Source: DASRDU01 sp035560235
Lineage (GTDB): Bacteria > Acidobacteriota > Blastocatellia > RBC074
Assembly (NCBI GenBank): GCA_035560235.1
Contig: DATMAG010000104.1
Span: forward strand, 1-64,000
Length of the DNA: 64,000 nt
Direction of reading: 5' to 3'
In this document: one piece after another, positions 45,788 through 57,636 of the stretch
Position numbering within the stretch: position 1 is the stretch's first letter
Layout of the letters: every line of letters begins with the position of its first letter
Notes under the pieces: model-generated
Database searches by the model: none
What the model was told of the DNA's origin: nothing
Seen by the model: only the letters and a program-made list of their open reading frames with translations
Position numbers and translations under genes: made by a program

Positions 45788-46723
45788 CTATTTCCACTGA
45801 TACTTGAACTTCACCGAAGTATCCATTTCGCTCAACTGACTCGGCAGCTGGCTCGGCAGGAGCCTGCCGAGTTTCGTGCTGCCAAGCAGATCAAGCAGTG
45901 AGAATGAATCACGCGGCTTCGGCGGAGTAACTACCTGCGGTTCGCCCTTGATGCCGACCAGCCTGGCAGTCTCTCTGAGGGCGTCCTCGTACCCGCCGAT
46001 CTCGTCAACCAGTCCGTTCGCCTTCGCCTCTTCGCCCGTGTAGACGCGCCCGTCGGCCAGCGCTCTGATCCTGGCCTCATCCAGTCCCTGCCGTCCCTTG
46101 CGCCCGTCGGTCACTGCCCTGATGAACTGATTGAAGAGAGTATTGACGATGCCCTGAAAGTAATCACGCTCGCGCTGAGTCATCTCGCGCGTCGGCGAAC
46201 CGGTGTCCTTGAACTCACCGCTTTTGAAAACTTCCTCTTTGATCTTCGCCCATTCGGCCAGCCCCTTGTAATTGACCCATTCGGCAATTACGCCAATGCT
46301 GCCGGTAAGTGTGCTGCTGTTGGCAAAAATCCGGTCAGCCGAACACGCGATGTAATAACCGCCCGAAGCCGCTGTCGTTCCCATCGCGACTACGATCTTC
46401 TTCTTCTTCTCATCCTTGAGACGCTTGACCTCGCGGTAGATTTCTTCGGAGGCAGTGACTCCGCCGCCCGGACTGTCCACACGCAGGAGAACAGCCTTGA
46501 CGCGGCTGTCATTGCCGTACTGCTTCAGATGGCGATTGACCTCTCTGGCCGTCGCTTCCGTAATCACACCTTCAACCGGGATCACGGCAATTCGCTCACC
46601 GCCAACTGCGCCAAAGCCGCCGTCTTCTGAAAGCAGAAGTGCGCCGATCACCAGCACCGCGCTGAATGCCATCAGAGCGATGCCGGAAATCACCGCAACC
46701 CAGACCAGAGTGCTTCTTTTCAT
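45788..46723 (-). CDS. sppA: Signal peptide peptidase SppA, short form
   Basis: 311 residues. One N-terminal membrane anchor (residues 8-32), then the ClpP-like S49 domain: VLLRVDSPGGGVTASEEIYR, the nucleophile Ser in GTTAASGGYYIACSADRIFA, and the Lys general base in the VFKSGEFKD segment. The short form matches Bacillus and archaeal SppA. Degrades signal peptides in the membrane. Adjacent to rpsA on the same strand with 130 nt between. Confidence 0.9.
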   Translation of the reverse strand: MKRSTLVWVAVISGIALMAFSAVLVIGALLLSEDGGFGAVGGERIAVIPVEGVITEATAREVNRHLKQYGNDSRVKAVLLRVDSPGGGVTASEEIYREVKRLKDEKKKKIVVAMGTTAASGGYYIACSADRIFANSSTLTGSIGVIAEWVNYKGLAEWAKIKEEVFKSGEFKDTGSPTREMTQRERDYFQGIVNTLFNQFIRAVTDGRKGRQGLDEARIRALADGRVYTGEEAKANGLVDEIGGYEDALRETARLVGIKGEPQVVTPPKPRDSFSLLDLLGSTKLGRLLPSQLPSQLSEMDTSVKFKYQWK

Positions 46724-46853
46724 ACTACCGACTTGATCTCAGGAACAAAAAAGATGAGGGATTCGCAGTAACGACAGGCGGCAGGCAGCATGGTTGTCTG
46801 CTGCGTGCCGCCTGTCGTCAGATACCGCATGCGATCTGTCGCCGTCGCACGAG

Positions 46854-48671
<1,818 letters not shown>

Positions 48672-48765
48672 TGAAACCAGGAATCCTCCTCAGTGAACTT
48701 CTTCAGCAAATTGCGCGGATGCATATGTGATCCGGCTCAAACTTGTGCGGGCTGAACGATTCGAA

Positions 48766-48795
48766 ATGATAACGCTTCGACCGGCTGTTTGCCAA
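48766..48795 (-). promoter_or_regulatory. Sigma-70-like promoter of rpsA
   Basis: On the minus strand: TTGGCA (48795-48790), 18-nt spacer, TATCAT (48771-48766), about 95 nt upstream of the rpsA start. Confidence 0.55.
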
Positions 48796-48838
48796 ACAAA
48801 TAAACCGTCAGGTGGCAGAAACAACCTGTCGGCGCTCC

Positions 48839-49705
48839 TCAGACGGCGTCTGACGCATTCACCTGCCGGTCAATTTCACGCAGGCGAGTCACGACGCGCT
48901 GAATCATCCAGTCAGGAGTTGAGGCACCAGCGCTCACTCCGACGCGCTTCACTCCGCGCAGTTCCTGCGGATCGATCTCGTCAGCCGTTTCAATCAGCAT
49001 CGAGCGCGGACAGAACTGCAGGGCCTGCTCAACCAGCTTGTTGCTGTTGGCGCTGTGACGCCCGCCGATCACATAAAGCACTTCGACTTCGGCAGCGAGT
49101 CGCCGCACCGCAGCCTGATTCTCCTCTGTCGCGTCGCAGATCGTTTCGCAAACCTTCACTTCGCGCATTCGTTCGCGCAGCGCGGCGACAACGGCCTGAT
49201 ACTTCTGCGGACTGAGGGTCGTCTGAGCCACCGTCCCGACACGCTGCATGGCGGGAAGCCCGCGCGCTTCATCAACGCTTTTGACGACGTGCGCCTGTCC
49301 GCCGAGATGGCCGAGAATGCCGATGATCTCAGGATGATTTTTGTCTCCGACGATCACCACTTCATAACCGGCATTCTTCAACTCCACAGCCCTGCGCTGT
49401 GAATAGTGAACGTATGGACAGGTGCCGTCCATGATCTTCAGCCCCTGCGCCTTCAGATCATCGTAAACCTGCGGGGCCACGCCGTGTGCGCGGATGATCA
49501 CCACACCGTTCTGGATCGGAGCGGACGCTGTGGCCACTCTGATTCCGTCACGCTCGAGCCGCTCGATCTCCTGCTGGTTGTGAATGAGCGGGCCAAGCGT
49601 CACGACGGGCTGTCCGCCGGACTTGCTCTGCGCCCGATAAGCCATATCCACGGCGCGCTTGACGCCCATACAGAATCCGAGGCTTTCAGCCAGCAGTATC
49701 TCCAT
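48839..49705 (-). CDS. ispH: 4-hydroxy-3-methylbut-2-enyl diphosphate reductase
   Basis: 288 residues. The three iron-sulfur Cys ligands are visible in LGFCMGVKRAVDMAYRA, MDGTCPYVHYSQRRAVELK and ETICDATEENQAAVRRLA, together with the conserved ATASAPIQNGVVIIRAHGVA and VIGGRHSANSNKL (with the usual SxN). Last step of the MEP isoprenoid pathway, giving IPP and DMAPP. GGAGTAACCTG precedes the ATG. Confidence 0.96.
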   Translation of the reverse strand: MEILLAESLGFCMGVKRAVDMAYRAQSKSGGQPVVTLGPLIHNQQEIERLERDGIRVATASAPIQNGVVIIRAHGVAPQVYDDLKAQGLKIMDGTCPYVHYSQRRAVELKNAGYEVVIVGDKNHPEIIGILGHLGGQAHVVKSVDEARGLPAMQRVGTVAQTTLSPQKYQAVVAALRERMREVKVCETICDATEENQAAVRRLAAEVEVLYVIGGRHSANSNKLVEQALQFCPRSMLIETADEIDPQELRGVKRVGVSAGASTPDWMIQRVVTRLREIDRQVNASDAV

Positions 49706-50050
49706 CAGGTTACTCCATCAGGCATTGAGCCTGATCTTGTCTGAATCGCGCGGGACGCTTGAAATTCGCTCCTGAACAAAGTCCCGGCTCGTGACTTCAG
49801 ACCCTCTCTCTTCGTCCGCCGGTCGCACCATCAGCAGGCTGCCTGACCCGGAAGAGCAGCATCGCAGATCAGGTGCGCGGCTCGCTGGCATGCGGAGGAA
49901 ATAGTGGCAGGTGAAAGATAGTGGCCTGAAGCATTCAAACTAAATTATCCAGGGCCTTCGTCGTATTCAGGGAAGGTATGACTCTAAAGGCTGACTGCAG
50001 CAATGTCAAGCAGCGTGACTCTCGCTAAATCACGGCCAGTCAAAGCAGAT
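49706..50050. other. Intergenic region between rluB-like and ispH
   Basis: 345 nt. No reading frame with features, no tRNA and no clear terminator. Confidence 0.4.
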
Positions 50051-50875
50051 TCAATCCGACGTGGCTCTTCGGCGGGATTTGTGTCCGGCATTTCCTGCCC
50101 GGCCTTTTGCGTCTCTCGCAGTCTTTTCTTTCCCGCGCTTTTTCCTGCGCGCAGCGTCCCTGAAAAATCGCTCGATTTCCTCAGGAGCAAGTTCCCGATA
50201 TTCACCCGACTTCAATCCGGTATCGCGCAAAAAGCCGATGGCAGTGCGGCGCAGCCGGATGACTGAATGCCCAATGACGTCGAACATTTTGCGAATCTGC
50301 TGATTGCGCCCTTCATAAAGCACCACTTCAAACCAGGCATTGGTTTCGCTTTCCTCAAGCAGTTCCAGTGACGCAGGCACAGAACGATGCCCGTCAATCG
50401 TCACGCCGCGTCTGAGCCGTTCGATCTGTTCAGTTCCCGGCTTGCCCTTGACCTTGACCAGATAATGCTTCGGAACCCTGCTGGCTGCGCCGGTAATCAG
50501 ATTGTGAAACTCACCATCGTTGGTCAGCAGCAGCAGCCCCTCGCTGTTGAAGTCCAGCCGCCCGACCGGATGGACCCGGTCGCGATATCTGCCGACGAGA
50601 TCAATAACGAGCGGGCGCTGCTGCGGATCGGCGGTGCTGCTCAGATAACCGACGGGCTTGTTGAGCAGCAGATATATTTTCTGTTTGCCGCTCAGTTGCT
50701 GATTGATGAGTTTGCCGTTGACCTTGATGTAATCAGTTTCAGGGTCAGCCTTTGCTCCCAGTTCAGTAACGATCCGGCCATTGACCGTCACGGCTCCGGC
50801 CACAATCAGTTCCTCAGCCTTGCGGCGCGAGGTGATGCCCGCAGCGGCAATCAGTTTCTGTAGGCGCTCCTGCAT
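50051..50875 (-). CDS. RluB/RsuA-family rRNA pseudouridine synthase
   Basis: 274 residues. N-terminal S4 RNA-binding domain (QERLQKLIAAAGITSRRKAE), then the catalytic core with the Asp in PVGRLDFNSEGLLLLTNDGE and the downstream YEGRNQQIRKMFDVIGHSVI. The 40-residue C-terminal tail is very basic (RKKRGKEKTARDAKGR), common in this family outside Enterobacteria. Probably modifies 23S rRNA near U2605. Confidence 0.92.
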   Translation of the reverse strand: MQERLQKLIAAAGITSRRKAEELIVAGAVTVNGRIVTELGAKADPETDYIKVNGKLINQQLSGKQKIYLLLNKPVGYLSSTADPQQRPLVIDLVGRYRDRVHPVGRLDFNSEGLLLLTNDGEFHNLITGAASRVPKHYLVKVKGKPGTEQIERLRRGVTIDGHRSVPASLELLEESETNAWFEVVLYEGRNQQIRKMFDVIGHSVIRLRRTAIGFLRDTGLKSGEYRELAPEEIERFFRDAARRKKRGKEKTARDAKGRAGNAGHKSRRRATSD

Positions 50876-51206
50876 ATTCGTTCACTCAGGCGCAGCTGAA
50901 AATTCAGCTGCAGCTGAAGCCCTGGTCATAACTGCTGACACCGATCGCACAGGTGAGCGGTGGTAACTGTTCGCACCTGTCTTATCGCTCACCAGTCAGG
51001 CCGGGCGCAAGCGAACTGCTGATTTACCCGTGTGCGGATGATCAGGCTTTTGATTATTTATGATCCCGCTGGAATGCAGTAAGAGACGAAGAGTTGTCGA
51101 ATCAGAACTGCGGATGCGATGTGAGAATGCCTGCCCGACTGACTGCGCATCTCTCAGCCAGGTCTGCCTGTCTCCGCCGGAGCAAGTCAGTCGGCAGGGC
51201 CTGAAA
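50876..51206. other. Intergenic leader with competing inverted repeats
   Basis: 331 nt between the mglA-like stop and the pseudouridine synthase start on the minus strand. Two inverted repeats share bases: 50949-50955 with 50974-50980 (7 bp), and 50952-50959 with 50986-50993 (8 bp). They cannot form together as simple hairpins. Confidence 0.45.
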
Positions 51207-51800
51207 TCAGGCTCCGACTCCCTTGCGCAGATCGGTCAGCACCTGTTTGGCGACAAGCTTCAGGGTCTCAAATACCCCGACGCCCTTTGGAGCAACGGCC
51301 TCAATCAGCGGCTCATCCTTGCGGATCAGTTCGCTTCTGAGTTCATCAACCGTCAGGATGTTCGGCAGGTCGCGCTTGTTCAGTTGCAGTACGTAGGGAA
51401 TCTTCATCAGATCATAGCCCTGCGCCCTGAGGTTTTCTTCGAGGTTGGAAAGCGATTCGATATTGGCATCCATACGCTCGCGCTGAGAGTCGGCCACGAA
51501 CACGACGCCGTCAACTCCTTTGAGGATCAGTTTGCGGCTGGCATCATAGAAGACCTGTCCCGGCACGGTGTAGAGATGAAAGCGCGCCTTGAATCCGCGC
51601 ACGGTGCCAAGTTCGAGCGGCAGGAAGTCAAAAAACAGCGTTCGATCCGTTTCGGTCGCCAGACTGATCAGCTTGCCTTTCTGCTGCTGCGCCGTCGAGT
51701 CGTAGATGTACTGGAGGTTGGTCGTCTTGCCGCCCAGCCCTGGCCCGTAATAAACGATCTTGCAGTTGATTTCGCGCGATGCGTAATTGATGAAAGTCAA
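51207..51800 (-). CDS. mglA: MglA-like small Ras-type GTPase
   Basis: 197 residues from a TTG start at 51800 (GAGAAG just upstream). P-loop [14 protein letters not shown], switch region [17 protein letters not shown], and the NKxD motif in [11 protein letters not shown]. It starts with [20 protein letters not shown], typical for MglA. In Myxococcus and other gliding or twitching bacteria MglA sets cell polarity under control of MglB. It follows mglB with 93 nt between. Confidence 0.93.
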   Translation of the reverse strand: MTFINYASREINCKIVYYGPGLGGKTTNLQYIYDSTAQQQKGKLISLATETDRTLFFDFLPLELGTVRGFKARFHLYTVPGQVFYDASRKLILKGVDGVVFVADSQRERMDANIESLSNLEENLRAQGYDLMKIPYVLQLNKRDLPNILTVDELRSELIRKDEPLIEAVAPKGVGVFETLKLVAKQVLTDLRKGVGA

Positions 51801-51893
51801 CTTCTCTACCCTCTCTCAAATCGGGAACTGGAAATGGTGAAATGAGGTGCACGGCAGCGGCTCAGTTTTCTCATTCCACACTCCGCTTTGTCC

Positions 51894-52409
51894 TTAAATG
51901 CCCAGGCCGTCCTCACCGAAGAGCCGGTCAATGTCCTCATCGGTGATCTCCGCAAACGGAGTCTTCGGGCCACCACTAAAGTTGTTCTTTTCCCGTTCAA
52001 CCTTGCGCACCAGTTCGTCAAAGACTTCACCGAGTTCGGCTGAGGCGCGTTTGACTCGCAGCCTGACGAGCCCGAGGCTTGAACGCTGATCGAAAATTAC
52101 CACCAGAATCACCCGGCCATTGACGACTGTAATGTGCAGATTGTCCCGCTCGCCTTCGTGAGACAGGACGGGAAACTCTTTCTCTCCAATCAGCCGGGCC
52201 AGCCCGTCCGTCGCAGCCACATTGCCGGCGGTCAGCGAAGCGAGACTCGTCGTGTCCAGACCATTAATGTCACCGCTGGCTGCAATCTGCTGCCCGTTTT
52301 TATCTATGAGGAAGACCATCTTCGCATTCGCATCCGCACGGAGCCGGGCAATGATCGCCTTGATCCGCTGGTACTCTTCCTCATACATCACCATTGTGGC
52401 TTCTGGCAT
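51894..52409 (-). CDS. mglB: Roadblock/LC7 protein, MglB-like GTPase-activating protein
   Basis: 171 residues. Roadblock/LC7 domain over residues about 10-125 (MVFLIDKNGQQIAASGDING, LHITVVNGRVILVVIFDQRS). The C-terminal 45 residues are charged and disordered (FAEITDEDIDRLFGEDGLGI). It lies directly upstream of mglA, the usual order. It likely stimulates GTP hydrolysis by MglA. GAGG precedes the ATG. Confidence 0.9.
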   Translation of the reverse strand: MPEATMVMYEEEYQRIKAIIARLRADANAKMVFLIDKNGQQIAASGDINGLDTTSLASLTAGNVAATDGLARLIGEKEFPVLSHEGERDNLHITVVNGRVILVVIFDQRSSLGLVRLRVKRASAELGEVFDELVRKVEREKNNFSGGPKTPFAEITDEDIDRLFGEDGLGI

Positions 52410-52547
52410 TAGCGTGACCTCTTCTCGTGACTCTCAAGACCTGCCGTAATCTGGGGTGACCGGGCTGACAACCTGCGACTCTCTCTAACTGTAAGCTGTT
52501 GAGGGCGATGCGAGCGGGGAACGTTTCTTCTCGGCAGGGCTGGGCAG

Positions 52548-52577
52548 TTTATAACACATTTAACATTTTTCTTTCAA
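52548..52577 (-). promoter_or_regulatory. Sigma-70-like promoter for mglBA
   Basis: On the minus strand: TTGAAA (52577-52572), 18-nt spacer, TATAAA (52553-52548), in an unusually AT-rich patch 140 nt upstream of mglB. Confidence 0.6.
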
Positions 52578-52687
52578 GCACATTCATTTTCCCCCGCCCT
52601 CACCCTTCAAGATCATTTTATACAATAATTTATGACAGAATGCACGTCCCGCTTCGGGAGCCTGCTTCTGATTCCTTCTTCTGAAGT

Positions 52688-52716
52688 TTGACATCTGCCG
52701 CGTAATCAGTTATAAA
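52688..52716 (+). promoter_or_regulatory. Sigma-70 promoter of the basic TPR gene
   Basis: TTGACA (52688-52693), exactly 17 nt, TATAAA (52711-52716), about 70 nt before the start. Near-consensus. Confidence 0.75.
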
Positions 52717-52784
52717 TGAGACACTTAGCAGCTGACAGGCAGCGATGCCCCGGTAACTGATGTATCTTTGAATGCAGGATAACA

Positions 52785-53735
52785 GTGAGAGTATCTCTCC
52801 CCAACCCTGAACGGTTGCAAGGCATGCCGAAGACCAAAAAGACCAAAGTCAGAGTAGTCGCTGGTTCGTCCCGTTCCAAAACCAGCGCATCTTCAAAACA
52901 GGGAGTTCGGAAAGTTCGTCCGGCGAAAGCAGCGTCCTCCAGAACTGCGGGCGTTACCCGGACAACTGCGAGCAGAAAACCTGCTGCCCGTAAACCTGCT
53001 GCCAGAGCCACGGCCAGAACTACCGGGACAACGAAATCATCTGCAGTCGGCAAAAACAAGACCGGCACCGCTCGCCCTCTCGGCAGCAAACTCCGCAGCA
53101 AAGTCCCTGCCGGCAGAAGAAACAAGCCCGCGGTCAGGGCCAGCAGCAAAAAGACCAGCAGCAAATCCGTGAAGCGGGTAGTGTCCATCCTGCAACCCGC
53201 CCCGCCGGAACCGCCGCGCCGTCAGACCACGCCGGGAGTAGTGCGTGCCTTTGAACACGCCGTCAAGGTTTTCAATCGCCGCGATTTTGCTGAGGCCAGG
53301 TCACTGTTTGAGAGCCTGCTCAGCCGCTATCCTGGCGAAGTCGAAGTAACTGCCCGTGCCCAGACTTATCTGCAGGTCTGCAATCAGAAACTGACCCACA
53401 AACAGACCTCACCGCGCGATGCCGATGAACTTTATGATCGCGGTGTCTTCGCGCTTAACACAGGCGATTTCCTTCAGGCCCGCAACTTTTTTGAGAAGGC
53501 TCTTCGCCTCAAACCCAACGAACCGCACGTCCTCTACTCGCTGGCCGCAACGCACGCGCAGAGCGGAACGCACGATCTGGCGCTCGATTACCTGACGCGC
53601 TCGATTCAGATGCAGCCGCGTTTCCGCACGCAGGCGCTCAATGATTCCGATTTCTCCGGGCTGCGCGAAGACAAGCGCTTTATTGAACTGATCGGACTGT
53701 CCTCACCCTTCGATCTGCTCGATTCGCGCCGGTAA
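52785..53735 (+). CDS. TPR protein with long basic histone-like N-terminal tail
   Basis: 316 residues from a GTG at 52785 with AGGA 6 nt upstream; an ATG at 52824 is an alternative. Residues about 15-130 are Lys/Arg/Ala/Ser/Thr-rich low complexity with repeats such as [13 protein letters not shown], similar in composition to histone H1 tails and bacterial AlgP/Hc1-like proteins. The C-terminal 170 residues are TPR repeats ([40 protein letters not shown]). It may bind nucleic acid or another polyanion through the tail; inferred from composition. Confidence 0.78.
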   Translation: MRVSLPNPERLQGMPKTKKTKVRVVAGSSRSKTSASSKQGVRKVRPAKAASSRTAGVTRTTASRKPAARKPAARATARTTGTTKSSAVGKNKTGTARPLGSKLRSKVPAGRRNKPAVRASSKKTSSKSVKRVVSILQPAPPEPPRRQTTPGVVRAFEHAVKVFNRRDFAEARSLFESLLSRYPGEVEVTARAQTYLQVCNQKLTHKQTSPRDADELYDRGVFALNTGDFLQARNFFEKALRLKPNEPHVLYSLAATHAQSGTHDLALDYLTRSIQMQPRFRTQALNDSDFSGLREDKRFIELIGLSSPFDLLDSRR

Positions 53736-53775
53736 TCATTCGCGTCGGTTCCCGTCTGTTGATTTTCTCTTCCTG

Positions 53776-53814
53776 CAAATAAAAACGGGTGACGAGTCGT
53801 TAAACCCATCACCC
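53776..53814 (-). terminator. Terminator of the second TonB receptor
   Basis: Stem GGGTGA (53814-53809 on minus) with TCACCC (53792-53787) and a T-rich tail (53785-53776), 28 nt after the stop. Confidence 0.7.
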
Positions 53815-53841
53815 ATTCTGCCGAAGTTCGCCGATCAGCAG

Positions 53842-56800
53842 TTAGAAGACCAGTTTCAGCGCAAACTGGATCACGCGACTGGCTTCGCCTGTCTGAATGA
53901 TCGTCTGCGTGGTCGGTGGCGCGACTGCCGCGCAGCAGGTCTGGCCGAAGGTGGTCGAAAGAATGTTCGGCGAACCGGTTGACGCATCGCGCGGATTGTC
54001 GAAGTTCGTATGGTTCAGCGCATTGAACATCTCCGTCCGGAAATTGAGCTTGAACCGTTCAGTCAGCACAAACTGTTTGTTGATGCCGATGTCCAGGTTC
54101 CAGTAATTCGGCGCAATGAAAATGTTGCGGCCTGCGCCGTCTGATCCGGGGGCTGGAATGGCGAACGCGCTCGCGTCGGCGAAGACCACCGGGCCGAACA
54201 CGTTCGGCTTTGTACTCTCCTGCAATCTGGCTTCGACTGGTTTGATTACATCAGCGCGGGAAACGTGCGAGAAGTTTGCAGTCCTCACGCCGCTCGTCAC
54301 GCTGAACGGCTCACCCGTCATGAAGGTGTAGATGCCGTTGATCGTCCAGCCGCCAACAATCGCGTTCAGGAATCCGTTCTGAGTGTTCAGCCATTTGCCC
54401 TTTCCGGCGGGCAGCTCCCAGACGCCGCTGGCCGTCAGCACGTGCGTGCGGTCGAAATCTGAGCGCGCCCGCTCACCTCTCCAGTTGCGAGCATTTGTTG
54501 GCGTGCGCGAGTTGGTCGTGGACAAACCGCCGCCTGAAGAAGCGCCGACCGGATCAACCGACTGGTTGTCAATGGATTTGCCAAACGTGTAGGCCATTCC
54601 GAACAACAGCCCTCTTTCAAAACGCTTGCGCAGCGTGAACTGCGCTGCGTGGTAGTACGAATCGCCGCCCGCATCAATATAGGTGATCGTGGCGAACTGC
54701 TGATTCGGGCGCAGCTTCAGCGCGAGCGTCGTCTGCTCGATGCGTCCGGCAAAGTTGCCAGCGCCATTCTGATTGAGATCAGTAATGGTCGTGCCGGAGT
54801 TGACGAAGGCCTGTGACAGCGGGCCTTTCGGGCTGTTTGGGATTGAACTCGGATAGTTGACGATGGAGATCAACTGCCCGCCACTGCAGGCAGGTTTGGT
54901 TGAATCCAGTGTCGTCAGGCCGTCCGGGGTGCAGTTTTTGGCAAGATTTGACTGCATCGCCAGGAAGTCTTTCAGAATCGGCGTGGCATCAATCTGGTTG
55001 ATGTCATAAGCGCGCTGCAGGTGAGTGCCCCGACGCCCGATGTAAGCGGCCTGAGCCACGAACCCGAACGGCAGTTCGTACTGGAAGTTCAGGTTCCACT
55101 GATGGACAGTCGGCATCTGATACTTCTGATCGAAGACCGCCACTGGTGGCGCGTTGCTGAGCAGCGTCGCGGGCAGAGTGAAGAATGATGATGGTTTGGT
55201 CGTCGGCGCAGGCAATTGAAGCGGGAAGCCTTCGGCAATGCGGGTATTCGCAGGCACGCTCCCGCAGCCTGCCGTCGGCGTCGTGCCAACCGTGGCCTGA
55301 CAGGTCGTGACCAGTCCCGGCGGACGGCCCATCACCGCCGTGACCTGGAATGACGAGATCGGGTCATAGGCGATGCCATACCCTGCGCGAACGACGAATT
55401 TGTTGCTCCGGCCCGGACTCCACGCGATGCCGAGGCGCGGCCCGAAAGCGAGATCGTGATCTCGCTCGTAAAAGCTCCTGGCAGTGCCGAAAGTCACCAG
55501 TCCCTGCGAGCCGTCAATCGGCTGATTGGGAACGTAAACGCGCCCGGCAGCCTCTCTCGGCGGAGGGTTGTATTCCATGCGCACGCCATAGTTGATTGTC
55601 AGATTCCGGCGCACCTTCCACTCGTCCTGCACGTATGCGTTGTACTGCTTGATGCGGGTTCCCACGTCGAAGAGTGAGACCTGACCGTTCTTGACGAAAG
55701 GCAGGAAGGCATCGCTGCTGAGGTCACCGATGAACACCTGTGTCAGTCGCGCCGGAATGCCGAGCAGGTCATTGATCGCGCCGCGCAGCCGGGTCAGGTC
55801 AGTCGAGTTGATGCCGCTGGTCGTGCCAGCCGGGATGGTCGGCGGCAGCACGCCAGCGCTGAACGAAAGCGTCGGAGTGACGTTGATTCCGCCCGGCTGA
55901 CCGCGCTGATCGTTGTGCTGGTAAAAGCGCACGTTGACGCCAGCGCCGATCTGATGCGCGCCGTGCAGGATGCTGATGTTGTCGAGAAACTGCGGCGTCG
56001 TTACGGCGCGGGCCGTGCGCGGCGTGTTGATGAACGGGAGGGTGGCATTATTGAATGAAAACGGCGGAATGTTCGGGAAATCAGGGTTCGCTTCGCCCTG
56101 CGTGAAGAGGAAGGAGAACCGGGCGAATCCCATAATGAACTCGTTGTTGATGTTCTGCGTGAGTTGTGAACGCCAGCCGAGCGAAAGGTTTTTCGTCGCA
56201 CGGAAGACTTCGCCAAGCGGCGGAAAACCAGGGAACACCTGCGGACGCCCGTTGAGCGGGTCGCCCTGTCTGGTGTTCTGATCCGCATAGAGGAAGCGCC
56301 CGAAGATGGTGTTTCGCTCGTTGATGTTGTGGTCAATGCGAATCGCGTAATTCGGCCCTTCGGTGCGCGTCGGCGGATTCCACGCATAGGTCGCCGTGTT
56401 CAGGCCGTCGCCGACTCCGTAATCATTCGGTTTCGGATAGGAGTTGAAGAGTTTGGCAATCACCGGGTCAATGCCGATCTTGCGCGGGTCATTGGCGAAG
56501 ATGTCGTAAGTGGCAATGCAGTTTGTATCAGTCGCGCTCGTGCATTCGCGCACGCCGGGAGCCAGCGCGCCGGTTCTCCGGTCAACCAGCGCCGGGGTGT
56601 TGACGCCGCCTTTCAGGTAGCGATATTTGCCGGCGAGCAGCGTCGGCGTATAGATCGTCGGGAAACCAAACGTCTGATCAATCGGCTGTGTGAACTTCAC
56701 GTTCTGGCCCTGCCAGCTTCCAAAGAAGAAGGTTCTGTTTTTGATGATCGGGCCACCGCCTTCCACGCCGTACTGATGCAGCTTGATGTCCGGCTTCGTC

Positions 56801-57636
56801 GTGCCTTTGGCATTGGCAAAGAATTCGTTTGAATTGAAAGCCGTGTTGCGCGCGAATTCCCAGACCGTGCCGTGAAAGTCGTTCGTGCCGCTGCGCGTCG
56901 CAATCGAAATCGAAGCGCCGCTGTTGCGACCTTCCTCCGCCGTTGCGTTGTTGGTCGTGACCTTGTACTCCTGCACGTTATCCGGATTGATGCGATACAG
57001 GTTCGATACCGGATTGGGCACTGATGATTCGTTCGCCTCGATGCCGTCAATCGTCACGTTGTAGGCGCGGTCACGCGAACCGTTGACGTGAATGCCTGAT
57101 CCCGCGCCGCCGAATGAACGCTGCACCACGCCCGGTTCGAGCGTGATCAGCGTCAGCGGGTTGCGTCCGTTGAGCGGGAGCGCTTCGATGGCCTTCTGCT
57201 CGACCACATTGCCAATCGTCGCATTGCTCGTCTGCACTCTCTCGTAACCGCCTTCGACTGTCACCACGTCGGTCGTCTGGCCGACTTCGAGCGAGGCGTC
57301 CACCACACCCGGAGTCCCGACCACGATCACATTGCCGGTCTTGTTGACGGTCTTGAACCCGGCCTTCTCAATCGTAATGCTGTAACTGCCCACCGGAAGC
57401 GAGGTGAATGAATACAGCCCCGCATCGGTCGTCATCTGAGTGTAGGTGATCCCGGTGGCTTCATTCCTTGCCGTAACCTTTGCGCCGGGCACGACAGCGC
57501 CGGAAGCATCGGTCACGGTTCCACTGAGTTGCGACGTGCCGGTCTGAGCAGAAACGTTGATCAGAGACAGCAGCAGCAGCAGCGCAACGCCTGCGATGGC
57601 AAGCAGCGATCTGACTAATAAGTTATTGACTCGCAT
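53842..57636 (-). CDS. TonB-dependent receptor, Oar-like, with carboxypeptidase-regulatory domain
   Basis: 1264 residues. Signal peptide ending near NVSAQ, regulatory Ig-like domain (GTVTDASGAVVPGAKVTARN), plug-like domain (VEQKAIEALPLNGRNPLTLI and YNVTIDGIEANESSVPNP), then a barrel ending EASRVIQFALKLVF. Same class as the protein at 9148 but not a close copy. The LNGRNPL motif is common to the acidobacterial Oar group. No SusD, TonB or ExbBD genes nearby. Substrate unknown. Confidence 0.89.
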   Translation of the reverse strand: MRVNNLLVRSLLAIAGVALLLLLSLINVSAQTGTSQLSGTVTDASGAVVPGAKVTARNEATGITYTQMTTDAGLYSFTSLPVGSYSITIEKAGFKTVNKTGNVIVVGTPGVVDASLEVGQTTDVVTVEGGYERVQTSNATIGNVVEQKAIEALPLNGRNPLTLITLEPGVVQRSFGGAGSGIHVNGSRDRAYNVTIDGIEANESSVPNPVSNLYRINPDNVQEYKVTTNNATAEEGRNSGASISIATRSGTNDFHGTVWEFARNTAFNSNEFFANAKGTTKPDIKLHQYGVEGGGPIIKNRTFFFGSWQGQNVKFTQPIDQTFGFPTIYTPTLLAGKYRYLKGGVNTPALVDRRTGALAPGVRECTSATDTNCIATYDIFANDPRKIGIDPVIAKLFNSYPKPNDYGVGDGLNTATYAWNPPTRTEGPNYAIRIDHNINERNTIFGRFLYADQNTRQGDPLNGRPQVFPGFPPLGEVFRATKNLSLGWRSQLTQNINNEFIMGFARFSFLFTQGEANPDFPNIPPFSFNNATLPFINTPRTARAVTTPQFLDNISILHGAHQIGAGVNVRFYQHNDQRGQPGGINVTPTLSFSAGVLPPTIPAGTTSGINSTDLTRLRGAINDLLGIPARLTQVFIGDLSSDAFLPFVKNGQVSLFDVGTRIKQYNAYVQDEWKVRRNLTINYGVRMEYNPPPREAAGRVYVPNQPIDGSQGLVTFGTARSFYERDHDLAFGPRLGIAWSPGRSNKFVVRAGYGIAYDPISSFQVTAVMGRPPGLVTTCQATVGTTPTAGCGSVPANTRIAEGFPLQLPAPTTKPSSFFTLPATLLSNAPPVAVFDQKYQMPTVHQWNLNFQYELPFGFVAQAAYIGRRGTHLQRAYDINQIDATPILKDFLAMQSNLAKNCTPDGLTTLDSTKPACSGGQLISIVNYPSSIPNSPKGPLSQAFVNSGTTITDLNQNGAGNFAGRIEQTTLALKLRPNQQFATITYIDAGGDSYYHAAQFTLRKRFERGLLFGMAYTFGKSIDNQSVDPVGASSGGGLSTTNSRTPTNARNWRGERARSDFDRTHVLTASGVWELPAGKGKWLNTQNGFLNAIVGGWTINGIYTFMTGEPFSVTSGVRTANFSHVSRADVIKPVEARLQESTKPNVFGPVVFADASAFAIPAPGSDGAGRNIFIAPNYWNLDIGINKQFVLTERFKLNFRTEMFNALNHTNFDNPRDASTGSPNILSTTFGQTCCAAVAPPTTQTIIQTGEASRVIQFALKLVF

